DNA of 64,000 bases from Ulva prolifera (Eukaryota; Chlorophyta; Ulvophyceae; Ulvales; Ulvaceae), in contig CM041198.1 of NCBI GenBank assembly GCA_023078555.1, positions 7,611,836 to 7,675,835 on the forward strand, in the 5' to 3' direction. The first letter of the stretch is position 1, and every line of letters starts with the position of its first letter. The notes beneath the pieces are model-generated. The model saw nothing but the letters and a program-made list of their open reading frames with translations. It had not been told where the DNA came from and made no database searches. Below are positions 47,247-57,767 of this stretch, in pieces. The translations under genes were made by a program, and so were the position numbers.

Positions 47247-48026
47247 AGGCAGCTAAACTTTGCTGGCTCCACCCGAGCCTGAGCATCGCCGCCGACGTGG
47301 GCCACCCAGGGTGTCCAAACGTCTCGGCCTGCATGATCAGCCGTCCAAACAAAGCCCTCTCACAATTACGTACTCAAATCTTACCCGTGAGAAGGTCGTG
47401 GCTGTCATGTGGTTGGCATACCTTGAACAACGATTTGAGAAGCGTGGTCGCGACAATGAGGTCACTGGAGAGTGGTTGCGTGGTGTGATAACACACGAAC
47501 TAGGGTCACTAGCCCCGTTTATGGACTCCGTTGAGCCCGGTCTTGTGCGTGTGCTAATGTCTGCTCGTTCTGGTCTGTCTCCTTTCTTGTGTAGGCACCG
47601 TAGTGAAAAGCATTTGGAATATTCACGTGCTGCTGATGTCTTCACATCCTACATCGCACGTGCACCCATCGGGGCAGTTCTGCCACCTGCCCCGGTGGCA
47701 CATCGTGATCGGCATGTCTCCGCCGTTGCGGTTTTGGTGCGGCAGTTGCTCGCACGGCCAGGTCCTTATGACAGTGCCTCTGGTGTTTCGTGGTCTGATG
47801 TAGCGGTTGTTCTTATTGTCGGTGTTGATGGTGTTGGTGGTGATGCTGGGGTGTCGGGTGTTGCAAATCGCCCGTCCCCTCTCGGTGAATTGGCTCGTGT
47901 TGTTGCATTCTGTGGCGCAAGTCAGAGTTTGCGGCAGCATGTTGCTTGGATGCCTCTTTCGGTCCCGGATTTCGGAGTTGTCAATGTCCAAATGGATACG
48001 GCTATGTAATCATGCATACATACACA
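47247..48026 (+). mobile_element. 780-bp insertion carrying an unknown ORF
   Basis: It interrupts the alignment of units A and B. In B the sequence runs straight from GACGACACA to TGCTTTGTA. A short ACACA flanks the insert on both sides. Its 3' end (GTCAATGTCCAAATG...TGTAATCATGCATAC) recurs at 50940-50980, so it is a repeated, mobile sequence. Base composition is clearly lower in GC than that of its surroundings. It looks like a 5'-truncated retroelement or a captured gene fragment. Confidence 0.7.
47260..48009 (+). CDS. Unknown 249-codon ORF inside the 780-bp insertion
   Basis: The frame is open from a stop at 47254 to TAA at 48007-48009 and spans almost the whole insert. The first true ATG is about 50 codons in (VVAVMWLAYLEQRFEKRGR), so the protein is probably cut at its N-terminus. 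It contains GEWLRGVITHELGSLAPFMD, then a Gly/Val/Asp-rich segment (VLIVGVDGVGGDAGVSGVA), and ends near VPDFGVVNVQMDTAM. I do not recognise a family. It could be the C-terminal part of a transposon polyprotein. A relic of its last 30 codons lies before 50972 (VSVRIPEVSMSKCYM). Confidence 0.4.
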   Translation: MLAPPEPEHRRRRGPPRVSKRLGLHDQPSKQSPLTITYSNLTREKVVAVMWLAYLEQRFEKRGRDNEVTGEWLRGVITHELGSLAPFMDSVEPGLVRVLMSARSGLSPFLCRHRSEKHLEYSRAADVFTSYIARAPIGAVLPPAPVAHRDRHVSAVAVLVRQLLARPGPYDSASGVSWSDVAVVLIVGVDGVGGDAGVSGVANRPSPLGELARVVAFCGASQSLRQHVAWMPLSVPDFGVVNVQMDTAM

Positions 48027-48200
48027 TGCTTTGTAAACAGACCGCATCTGGGTGTGCGAGCCGTTGCGATCTATTATCACTCGAGATCGCGGATGCAGTT
48101 GCATGTGTCTCATGCACACCGTTGTGTGTGTGTGTGCCTGTGGCAGCCGAGCTGCAGGCTATATCCCGCGTCACCCCCCACACTGTTCCCGCATCCACAA

Positions 48201-50317
48201 ATGCTCCGCCTCACGTGTGGCGTAGCTGAGTGCAGGAGGCACAGCCGAAGAGGCTCCCCGCTCGCGCTCGCCGCGACGGCCGTGCTGGTGTTGGCCGGCA
48301 TCGCACACTCGCAGCCCGCCTCCCCAGCGGCCCCGGCCGGCGAAGAGGCCGCAGACGCGCCGTTCGGGGACTGTACGCCCCCTCTCCTGTAACCCTGTAC
48401 ACCCCCCGGTCCCTGTGTGCGTTGCCGTGCTTCGCAGCCACCTGCAGCGGAGCGTCCTCATGCTGTGAGTGCTGAGCTCCTGAGCGTGCCGCGCATGCCG
48501 CGCAGACTCCGAGCCATTGTCGGCGCGGGCACAAGCCCCCCTTTCCCCCCCCAGCCACTGCGCCATGCACCGGGTTCGTGCAGCCGAAATGCGGTCAGAA
48601 CGAGGACTGGGGCTTGCATGACACCTGTGGACCTGAGCTTCCGCCGTCACCATGCATGCGGTCGTGCGCGTCTCGCCTCTGAAAACTGGTGTGTCTGGCC
48701 GTCCCGAGCGGAGCACATCCGCCCAGCTCGATGCATGTGAGCCAGCGCGGCAGGCCGCCCTGTCGCTCGCACAGCTCACAGCAAGGCCGCTGAGCTGTTG
48801 CATGTCCCGGCACTGACTGGAGGCTGTGCTGCAGATGCGGGCAGCTATGTGTTCACTCAACCGGAGCTCGACTACGTCCCGACCGAACTGCCCGGTGCGC
48901 CGCCCCCCCCTGCCACCGCCGGCCTGGCCGACTGCAGGAAGCGACCTCCCACGCCGCCCGCACGCGGCCGCCGTCGCGCCGAAGCCGGCGCAGCAGCTGC
49001 CACAGGGGCGGCCCCGTCGCAGCACTGCTTTTATCAGGTAGAGCCAGCCCTTGGGCAGGGCGCGCTGGGAGCACAGCACGCAACGTCCCACCGCGTGGGA
49101 CTGTGAGCTTTGCGCGCGTTCACGCAGCAGGTCCCCATGCGCGGAGTCTGCCTCGTGTGCACAAACCCACACGCCGCGTTTCGTTCTTGCTCTTTTGTGT
49201 ATGCTTGGCTGCCCGTCTTTGTCTGTCTTGCGTACCCAAAACAGCACCGGGCGGTGCGGTGCGAGGCGCAGCCGCATTGTCCCCTTCGAGTGTGACACGG
49301 TCCTCTGACGCCGAACGTCCTCTTAAGGATACGGCGAAGTAGAACCAGGTCTGCTTTGCTTACACTGCAGCCGGCCGCCGCTGCAGATGTGTGCACAGAA
49401 GAGGAGTGGGGCATGTACTACGAGGCCTATCTCGACGGCGGCCCGGAGGCGGTGCCTCCGGACCTGCCAGCATGTATCAAGTTGAGTCGGCCTGGGGCAC
49501 CCCCCGCCGACGCGCCCGCCGCCGCACCCCTGGCTGCCACCCCTCCCGCCGTTGCCCCTTCCACCACGCCCGCCGCCGCACCCCTGGCTGCCACCCCTCC
49601 CGCCGTTGCCCCTTCCACCACGCCCGCTGCCGCACCCCCGGCCGCTACCCCTCCCGCCGTGTCCGCGAGCCCCCCCGCCGCGGAGCCCCCTGCCGGGGGC
49701 GCCGATGCCCCCCTCCCCGGCGCGCCTGTAGCCACTGACAACGGGACCGCAGTTAGTGCGCACCACCGCCAGCCAAACAAGTGAACATTTCAGTCTTACA
49801 GAAAGCTTCGTAGCCTGCGAGGGCACACAGCCGCACGCAGCCGCAGAGCCGTCTCTGTCGAGGCATGGTTGCAAATGCGACTCAAAGCGGCTCCGAAGCG
49901 CCGGCACAGTTGTGCACACGATGCGGCCGCCCAGACACCTGCGCCTGCAGCGCCTCGCCGCAATTGGCTGCCGACTAGCGGACATGTCACTGGATTGCCA
50001 CAGCAGGCTTGTGTGCCAGTACGTGTGTGCATACACGACACCGCGAGCAGCCGCCTTCCGTGCATGCATTGCATGCATGCTCTGCCCCACCATGCATGTC
50101 ATCTACTCCGTCGCAGTCCGGTGAGGTGCATCGCTCAAGGAGCAGTCGCTGACAGGTTGAGAGTGCCTGTGTGATGAAAGGCGGCACTTGTTTGACTTGA
50201 CTGTTCTATTTTGGTGGTGCAGCCGAGGCCAGCGCGGCAGGGGGCTGCGCGATGGCTGCCGTTGCGGCCGCCGCAGCCGCCGCCGCGGCGGCAGTCTGCG
50301 CGGCGCCGCTGCTGTAG
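48201..50317 (+). CDS. Secreted Ala/Pro-rich protein with putative GPI-anchor signal, gene A
   Basis: Exons 48201-48372, 48835-48894, 49387-49755 and 50223-50317 give 231 residues. All three introns are phase 1, with donors GTACGC, GTGCGC and GTGCGC. Exon 1 encodes a basic n-region, the hydrophobic core LALAATAVLVLAGIAHS and a likely cleavage before QPASP. Exon 2 is a 20-residue acidic/aromatic module (AGSYVFTQPELDYVPTELP). Exon 3 starts VCTEEEWGMYYEAYLDGG and continues into PAAAPLAATPPAVAPSTT repeats and a glycosylation sequon (DNGT). Exon 4 encodes EASAAGG followed by an Ala/Val-rich hydrophobic end, as in GPI-anchor signals. The protein would lie on the cell surface or in the wall, possibly O-glycosylated. 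The exact start is uncertain: the upstream frame stays open and the matching ATG is absent in gene B, so an earlier ATG (48092) or exon is possible. Family not recognised. Confidence 0.6.
49514..49675 (+). repeat. 54-bp coding tandem repeat in gene A
   Basis: Three units of 54 bp starting at 49514, 49568 and 49622, each encoding 18 residues (PAAAPLAATPPAVAPSTT). Units 1 and 2 are almost identical and unit 3 is diverged. Gene B has no such expansion, so it arose after the gene duplication. Confidence 0.85.
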
Positions 50318-51200
50318 CGCGCCGCCACCAGCGTGCGCAACCAGCTCTAGAGGGCCCGCCGGGGCCGATGCGGCGGTGGCCCCGGCACCTGCCTCCGCGG
50401 CGCCGTGCTGTGCACAGCGTGCGCAGCACAACACTCCAGGATCTGCGCTCTGGGATCGGCTCGAGCGCGCGGCTGCGGGCACGTCGCGGGCATGGGCACA
50501 GCATGCGTGGTGGGCACATGCATGGCGGCCTGCGCATGATGTAGGTGCCGGCACGCTGTGCGCAGTGCGACGGCGACACCAGCTATCCCTCCACGCGGCG
50601 GCCCACGACGGCTTGGCAGCGCAGGCCACGATGTGTCTGTGACCTGTCTCTCTGGCGGCCTGTAGGCTCGGATGGTGTGAGCCCTTGAGGGTGTCAACGC
50701 GGCGAGATCCGAGGGCCGCACGCGGCGAATTCTGCAACACGTTTGTTGCGCTGTTGAATCCGAGTCTATCTGTGGGGCCGCGCGGTTGTGGCACCGCCGT
50801 GGCTAGAGGTGTGCACGCCAAAGTGGAGACCGGCGTCATGCATGATCATCGAATCCGATGTGACGACGTGTCATTTATCATAGGAGCCTGCGGTGGCATG
50901 TGGCTTGGCCAAGCTTGGCTGCCTGTTTCGGTCCGGATTCCGGAGGTGTCAATGTCCAAATGTTATATGTAATCATGCATACAAAGCATGACCCCATGTG
51001 AATGCGCTATCTCGAGATATGGTACCTCGCTCTCTGACCCATTGCGCCCCTGGAGGAGATGCTTTCCTGCTGCCTGTCGGCAAGCGCTGTCTGTTGCAAC
51101 GGCTCCGATGTTCATGAGACGATGGGCTGCATGCTTCATGCCTGCCTGCTTCCCTATGAAGCCGCACCATCCTTCTTCCCGTAACTATCCTATGAAGAGG
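50318..51200. other. 3' part of unit A
   Basis: It matches unit B up to about 50520. From 50520 to 50968 it is specific to A and ends with the relic of the 780-bp element. Then the match with B resumes at ACAAAGCATGA. No gene is seen. Confidence 0.45.
50850..50975 (+). mobile_element. Relic of the 780-bp element's 3' end
   Basis: Similar to 47930-48018: GGTCCGGATTCCGGAGGTGT and GTCAATGTCCAAATG, then TGTAATCATGCATAC. It is truncated and diverged. It ends at the same host position at which the LINE tail ends in unit B. Confidence 0.65.
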
Positions 51201-51719
51201 AGCTGGCGATGGTGGTCTCGCAGGGGCCACCTCGTGCCACGCCCGGGGCGTCTTCACATGCATGTGCCCGTCTGGACTCCCCGGTCCTCCATGGTACTCC
51301 TGCCCTGCTCAACAATTCCGGCCCCATCAATCGATTGCGGATCCCTCCACCCGCAGCCCCGCCCCTTCTCCCGCAGATGGACACATCAGCCGCGCCGCCG
51401 AGGCCACGGGCGACGTCAGCCCTGGCTACGCGCACAAGCCCTCGCTTCGACGCCTGCTGCAGCCGCCATGCATGCCGCACCGGCTGGCGCCGTACCAGGT
51501 CTCGAAAAGCTGACAGTTTCGACGTCTACTCGGGACAACACCAAATTGGGCATGGGGCCCCGCGGGACCCCATGCCCAATTCAATGGGTGCAATCGCATG
51601 CATTTGCCCCCTGGGGCATGCATCGATCGCCCCCGGTGCTGGGCAGACATGTGCTCCCAATTGCAATGCATCGACGCGGCCGCGGGGTTGGCACGGGTGG
51701 TGACCCTGTGCGTGGCTCT

Positions 51720-52860
51720 ACGAGGCGGCGGCACTCGCGAAGCTTCTAGACTCACTGGAGCCTGACGCCCTCCATAGCCATGTATAAGAGAGTCTCCAGT
51801 ACCCTCAGCGCCACACGACAGCCGCAGCTCGCTGGACATCTCCTCTGGCGCCCGGGCCTCTCGATCATCACCGGCAACACCGTCACACAGTTTTATCCCG
51901 TAGAAGCGCTGTCCTGGTGAGCAGGTGAAAGCAAACACGTACAGCACTTGCATCGAGTCTTGACCGCACGATGCAGGGGGGGAGCCGTCTCCCCTGAAAT
52001 CGGTTCACCGGCAGCTGCTTCCTGGCATGCCCTCATCTACATCAGACCGCCGACAACACCCGCCAGTGCTCATATATGGAGGGGGGATGGCGAGACAGCG
52101 GCATGAGACCCCTGGCCTGCAGGTGAGATCTGCCGTATAAAGATGGCTACAGGGACCACCAGCAGCGTGGTGTCTATCAAACGTGGTCTCGGGAACAGAG
52201 CGTTTTGGGTCTGGTTCAGTGCTCTACACGACCAGTTTTTTTAGGGGGGTTTCCCGCTGGAATTTTCTAGTTCCAGAGGTGTCGACCCTCTGAGGCCTCG
52301 TCAGTTTCAGAGGGCCATCCCGCTGTAAACCTGTGCCCCAGAGGCATGCCAAAATGCTTTTTTGCTCACTTCGCTAGGTGGTTGCTCGCTCCGATCACGC
52401 TGTCTGCACATCCCACTTGCTCGGCTCGCGTGGTACATTTTCCAGCGGGCGGACCCGCTGGTAACATGCTGATGCCAGTGAGCTGCACCGGCTGACATCT
52501 TCATGAAAAGCCCTTGTTCAGCGGGCAAAACAGCTGCCTCCACCTCTCCCCTGGAAGCATGTTTTGGCAAATGTTCTATTTCAGCGGGACTCCCGGCGGG
52601 ATGCAGTCCCCAGGGCCACTCAGGTTCCTTATCTGATGTCGGCACGTGCCGCGCTCGCTCGAGAGCTTGTGTGCTAAACAGAGGTGAGTGACAAGCCGCA
52701 CCCGCCACATCATGATCAGATGCGTATGCGTTACAATGACAATTTAAAGGCGGCGAGGCCGGCAGCACCGCGGAAGCAGCATGCGGCGCAAGGCCGCAAC
52801 CACCGACCCTGTCCATCGCACCCGTCCATAAAGCTTAGGGGCGTGCGGCTGATGTTCCAG
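51720..52860. other. Segment specific to unit B
   Basis: It interrupts the A/B alignment and contains the hAT relative at 52217-52609. No protein-like ORF is present. Confidence 0.4.
52217..52609. mobile_element. hAT-family MITE-like relic, copy 3
   Basis: It begins CAGTGCTCTACACG and ends in a diverged complement (TTTCAGCGGGACTCCCGGCGGGATG). The inside is full of the same subterminal motifs (TTTCAGAGGG, CCCGCTG, TTCAGCGGG) as copies 1 and 2. It is about 390 bp with no ORF and no clear 8-bp duplication. The right end is decayed, so it is the oldest of the three or recombined. Confidence 0.7.
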
Positions 52861-54686
52861 GGCAGCGTGACGCGTGGTCGCGGTAACGTTGAGGGTTGGG
52901 ACTGGCCATTCATGAAAAGCCATGGCGCGACGTCATGCCACGTACGTCACCGCCAACCCGCGCTCTCTGCGGCACGCGGGCGCACGCGCACTAATGCGAG
53001 GTACTGTGAAGGCGTTCCCGGTGAGAACTGCGCAGGATGGAGAACCGCGCGGTATCGGAGCAATGAGCCAGCGTACGTACTACATGGTTGTGAGACTTTC
53101 TGCTAAGCGATCGCGAACGAACAGTGCACCAGCGACGACTGCTGCACTGCATCCCAGCGCTGGGCGCCCGCTTGAAAATCTCCGTTCAACGTCGAAGCCG
53201 ACATGGCGAGGTACGGCGCCCCCGAGCTCCTGCTGCCACCACAGTGTCATCTATGATATGATTGGTTGTGTAGGCAGTGGAATTCCGTGGTTAATGCGCG
53301 CGGGACGAGGCTCCGTCTTGGTGCTTTTGTCCGAACCATTCACTGTGTCCGGCACAACTTGCTCGCTGCCCCGGCGCTGCAGCGCAAAGTCACCGCAGTC
53401 TGCTATCTGATGTTCCATGACGCAAATTCTCTATCCCCCCGTGACGGATGTGGCGCCTAGGCAAGCGACAGAGCTGCCGTGCAGTTGCGGGGCACAACGA
53501 TCAAGTCTGTGCCTTTCACCACGCGTTGCCCATGCTTCCGCTAAGAGCAAACGCACAGCAGACATGCGAGACGTTGTTCAGCATTTCTCAGCATACCAGT
53601 TGGTACCTGCTTCCTTCGGTGATGGGCGCCCAGCGCCCTGTGGCGTATACGCGCCCAACACCCGTGCGGCCTGTCGTCATTCTGAACACACGTGGCGCGT
53701 TGTTGGCTGCCTTCAAGTTCGTATATACGCAAAAGTATGACCCATCAGCTTTGTTGCTACGGGATAGGACCTCTTGCAGTTCTGTTACTGCGCGTGAGCC
53801 TTGATCACGAGGTCGGGCTTCCCGGCAACACGCGAATGCGGCACGTCTTGTGAACACAGCAGCAACAAAGGTAGATCTTGTTGATTACCGTGTGCTCGTC
53901 ATGGCGCCCAGAGTGCTGCTGCGCTGCTCCTGTTCGTGTCCACTATCTGCGTGGCACAGGCCCGGAAAGCTGACCATGCGAAGGCATGCGACTGTGAACT
54001 TGACCACTGCCAATGTGCATCGCAATGCTGTATATTGCGAGGCTATGATGATGTCCCTCGAGGCGTGTCCGCTATTCCCATCGTTCCTGGCTGCTGTTTC
54101 GTCACCCACACAGCAGCAGCAAGTGCCTGCGCCTTGATCGGCGATCTCACGAGGTACGCAGCCGTGCGTGGCTCCTAGGAAGCGCCCAGACTCAGGACGG
54201 CTCATGCTCCCTGTTTTCGACCTGTATCCTAGTAGCATGCCTGCCTCATCGTGCACGCCTGCCTCATCTGGAGCTGCCCCCTTCCGCATGGACGATCCCT
54301 GGCCCACCGGGTTCAAGCCCGTCTATTATAATTCATCTTGTCTGAGTTGAAAAGTGAAATGAACAAGGATCACCTAGCCATACCCTCATCGGACCCTGAC
54401 AATTCCGGACGAACTGGACCACATGTCAAAGAACTCTGGCAAGTCCCTTCGGACAACTGTATGCAACTCACATGGCCGCCTCCTGTGGAACGCATGGTGG
54501 TCATGCACTACCGGTTTGACTCCCGGAATTGACTCACGCAGGTAGAAGTATAGACAGGACCGCCCAAAGCCGGCATTGGCTTTCAGACCGTCCTCAACAC
54601 AGTGGACGACACATGCTTTGTACAGACCGCATCTGGCTTTGTAACCGTTGCGATCTATTGTAACTCGAGATCGCGAATGCAGTTGC
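52861..54686. other. Upstream part of duplication unit B
   Basis: Co-linear with 45.4-47.25 kb of unit A, without supported genes. The frames that appear here are not kept in unit A, except for the segment noted at 52922-53410. Confidence 0.35.
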
Positions 54687-56687
54687 ATGCATCTCATGCG
54701 TACCATTGTGTGTGTGTGCCTGTGGCAGCTGAGCTGCAGGCTATATCCCGCGCCACCCCCCACACTGTCACTGCATCCACCACGGCTCCGCCTCACGTGT
54801 GGCGCAGCCGAGTGCAGGAGGCACAGCCGCAGAGGCTCCCCGCTCGCGCTCGCCGCGGCGGCCGCGCTGGCGCTGGCCGGAATCGCACACGCGCAGCCCG
54901 CCTCCCCAGCGGCCCCTGCCGGCGAAGAGGCCGCAGACGCGCCGTTCACAAATTACCGTGCGCCCCCCGGCACCTCCATGGCCCTCCCTGCTGTGGCCAC
55001 CTGCAGCGGAGCAGCCTCATGCTGTGTGTGCTGTGCGTGCTGCGCTGCTGCGTCCGCATGCGCGGCCACGGCGCTCCCCCCCGCCATTGCGCCGGGTACC
55101 GAGTCCGCGCAGCCGCTACGCGCTCGGCGCGAAGACTGGGCTTCGCATGACGCCTGGACTCGAGCTACCGCTGTCACCACGCCTGAGGGCGTGCGGGCCT
55201 CGAGTCTGACATTTGGCGTGTCTGCGTGATCCAATGCTTGGCATGTGAGCCTGTGGCTGGTGCGGCATGCTCCTCTGATGCTCGTGCAGCACACAGCACG
55301 GCCGTTGAGCTGTGGTAAGAGGTTCTGGTTCTGAATGGAGAACTGTGTTGCAGATGAGGGCGGCTATGTCTTCCCCATCGATGCGTTCGACTACGCCTCG
55401 GACGAGCTGTCCGGTGCGCCCCCTCCCCTGCCAATGCCGCCCTGTCCGATCCACACGCACCGCCTGCGCACGGCGGCTGCAGCTGGCGCAGCAGCTACCA
55501 CAGGGCACCCCTCTTGCCGTGTCGCAGCACACCGCGCGCGGCACACAGCATCCTGCAACTGTCCAGCAGAGCCAGCCCTGGGGCAGACGCGTGCTGGGCA
55601 CGCTTGGAGCACAGCACACGGCACGCAACGCCACGCCGCGTGCGGCTGCGAGCTTTTTGCGCGTTCACGCAGCAGGTGCCTGTGCACGGCGTCTGCCTCA
55701 TGTGCACACACCCACATGGCGCTTTTCATTCGTTGTTGCTCTTGTGTGTATGCTTGGCTGCCCGTCTTTGCCTGTCTTGCTTCACCCCAAGCAGCACCGG
55801 GCGGTGCGGGGTGCGGTAGCCCCGCCCCTTCGAGTGTGACACGGTCCTCTGACGCCGGACGTCCTCTTAAGGATACGGCTAGGTAGAACCAGGTCTGCTT
55901 TGCTTACACTGCAGCCGGCCGCCGCTGCAGATGTGTGCACAGAAGAGGAGTGGGGCATGTACTACGAGGCGACTGGCGACGGCGGCCCGGCCGCGGTGCC
56001 TCCGGATGTGCCAGAGTGCGAGAAATTGAGGCAGCTCGCCGCACCCCCCGCCGGCGCGCCGACCGCCGCCCCGCCCACCGCACCTGTAGCCACTGACAAC
56101 GGGACCGCAGCCGGTGCGCACCACTGCCAGCCAAACAAGTGAACACTTCAGTCTTACAGAAAGCTTCGTAACCTGCGAGGGCACACAGCCGCACGCAGCC
56201 GCAGGGCCGTCTCTGTCGAGGCATGGTTGCAAATGCGACCCAAAGCGGCGCCGAAGCGCCGGCACAGTTGTGCACACGATGCGGCCGCCCAGACACCTGC
56301 GCCTGCAGCGCCCCGCCGCAATGGGCTGCCGACTGCATGCATGTGTGGCAATCCAGTGGTATAGCGGTCATATCACTGGACTGCCGACTGCAGGCATGTG
56401 TGCCAGTACACCGCAAGCAGCCGCCTTCCGTGCATGCATTGCATGCATGCTCTGCCCCGCCGTGCATGCCATCTACACCGTCGCAGTCCGGTGAGGTGTG
56501 TCGCTCAAGGAGCAGTCGCCGACATGTTGAGGGTGCATGTGTGATGAAAGGCGGCACTTGTTTGACTTGAGCGTTCTATTTTGGTGGTGCAGCCGATGCC
56601 AACGCGGCAGGGGCCCGCCTGGCGGCTGCCGGTACAGCCGCCGCAGCCGCCGTCGCGGCGGCGGTCTGCGCGGTGCTGCTGCTGTAG
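54687..56687 (+). CDS. Secreted Ala/Pro-rich protein with putative GPI-anchor signal, gene B
   Basis: Paralogue of gene A in the second duplication unit. Exons about 54687-54957, 55354-55413, 55931-56113 and 56593-56687 give up to 202 residues, with three phase-1 introns that all start GTGCGC. The signal segment is LALAAAAALALAGIAHAQ. The exon 2 module is EGGYVFPIDAFDYASDELS, exon 3 is VCTEEEWGMYYEATGDGG and lacks the Pro/Ala repeat expansion, and exon 4 is DANAAGARLAAAG followed by a hydrophobic end. Exons 1, 3 and 4 are much closer to gene A than are the introns, as expected for selected coding sequence. At the position of gene A's ATG this copy has ACG. In-frame ATGs exist at 54687 and 54696, past a GT microsatellite that shifts the frame between copies, so the true start is unsettled. 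Confidence 0.57.
56345..56386. repeat. Small palindromic element
   Basis: A 42-bp near-palindrome with arms TGGCAATCCAGTGGTAT and ATATCACTGGACTGCC around a 7-base loop. Half of it is retained at 49984-50003 in unit A. It is the same unit as each arm of the hairpin at 58554-58651. Confidence 0.65.
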
Positions 56688-56902
56688 TGCGCCGCCGCCA
56701 GCGTGCGCTACTAGAGGGCCCTCTGGGGCCGGTCTCTGCTGCTGCGGCGGCGGCCCCGGCAAGTGCTGCCGTGCTGCGCACCGCATACACAGCGCAGCAC
56801 TCCAGGATCCGCAGTCGAGGATTGGCTCGAGCGTGCGGCTGCAGGCCCGCCGCGGGCGTGGGCACAGCATGCGTGGTGGGCACATGCAGACATACGTACA
56901 GG

Positions 56903-57183
56903 TTGGGGCAGCCTGCTGTGGATCACTTGAATCGGCTGGTGGAGGTTGCGTGTTGGTGTGGTGTGGTGGACCATGGTGCGTTTGTGACGAATGCTTTGCG
57001 TCGGTTGAGTGTGGCGGTGTGCAAAGGAAATGCGTGTGTGCGGGTCTTCAATCTTTTGGCTGGAATCGCCGGCAGCGCTGTGGTACGCGCTCGTGCCCGG
57101 CCTAGTGCCATGAATGAGTGAGTGGGTTTGCGAGTGGATTCCGAGACACGGCTCCATGCCCAGCCTCTGTCCTTTGTAACCAC
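56903..57183 (+). mobile_element. 5'-truncated LINE copy (C-terminal end and 3' UTR)
   Basis: It encodes a segment aligned to the end of the LINE protein (DHLNRLVEVACWCG, FVTNALRRLSVAVCKGNA, VVRARARPSAM), then the shared tail to CCTCTGTCCTTTGTAAC. About 80% alike by eye. It sits in unit B only, so it inserted after the duplication, or unit A lost its copy. Confidence 0.88.
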
Positions 57184-57767
57184 AAACGTACAAAGCATGA
57201 TCCCATATGAATGCGTTACGATTTCTCGCTCTCTGAGCTATTGCGCCCCTGGAGCAACTAGTTTCCTGCTGGCTGTAGGCAAGCGCTATCTGTTGCGACG
57301 GCCTTGATGTTCGTGAGACGATGGTCTGCGTGCTTGATGCCTGGCTGCTTCCCTACGAAGCTGGATGCCCACGCTTCCTCTCATCGTCAAGACGCTCGTG
57401 TGATTGATCATGTGCAGTGCATGTGCCCCAGATGAGCGTGCATGGGAATGGTGAATGAGTAGCGTAGCAGTCGCTTGCGCCTCCTGTGATGGTAGATGTG
57501 AACATGCCCAGCCTTTGGCCTGCGTAGCTGCATACATAGGCACATGTGGGCAGTGTACGAAGCCTCAGCCTTCGTAGCTGCGGCCTGGCTGTGCGCACAC
57601 GCGCAGCTACGCCGCTTGTAAGCGATGTGTTTGTGATGTGTTTGTGCGTGTTGGTGGGCTTGACATCACATTCATGCATGCATACGTCACGCCACACCGT
57701 GGCAGGTCTGCCAGCCCGGAGCATGCATGCGATGTCGCTGCCTAGGCATCGTTGCAAAGTACAGCAA

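Larger units (their letters stand above)
44790..48091. other. Upstream part of duplication unit A
   Basis: Conserved with unit B but without a supported gene. A frame at 45489-45706 (VKAFPVRAAQGGDPRGIGAM) keeps its frame in unit B (52922-53410). The substitutions between the units are mostly replacement changes, so coding constraint is not shown. The region may contain promoter, 5' UTR or unrecognised first exons of the surface-protein gene. Confidence 0.35.
44790..51200 (+). repeat. Tandem segmental duplication, unit A
   Basis: It aligns along most of its length with 51200-57370, with co-linear blocks. These are 44.8-45.3 with 51.2-51.7 kb; 45.4-46.9 with 52.86-54.44 kb; 47.08-47.25 with 54.44-54.61 kb; 48.03-50.52 with 54.61-56.89 kb; 50.97-51.18 with 57.19-57.37 kb. 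By eye, non-coding parts are roughly 70-80% alike and the exons are above 90% in places. Unit A carries two extra insertions (46924-47071 and 47247-48026) that unit B lacks. Confidence 0.85.
51201..57370 (+). repeat. Tandem segmental duplication, unit B
   Basis: Direct-repeat partner of 44790-51200. Specific to this unit are about 1.1 kb at 51.75-52.86 kb with a hAT relative, a small palindrome at 56345-56386, and a truncated LINE at 56903-57183. Confidence 0.85.

Noticed and set aside
48171-49298. 375-codon antisense ORF over gene A
   Set aside because: It is the mirror of GC-rich exons and introns of gene A. Its protein is random Arg/Cys/Ser-rich, and it is not kept open at the same place in unit B.
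45489-53410. Conserved frame KAFPVR.AQ.G.PRGIGAM in units A and B
   Set aside because: The frame is kept, but changes between the copies are mainly amino-acid replacing. The downstream parts differ, so it is not supported as a gene.
54297-54330. tRNA-like B-box (GGTTCAAGCCC)
   Set aside because: No A-box at the right spacing, no cloverleaf, and the sequence is not conserved in unit A.
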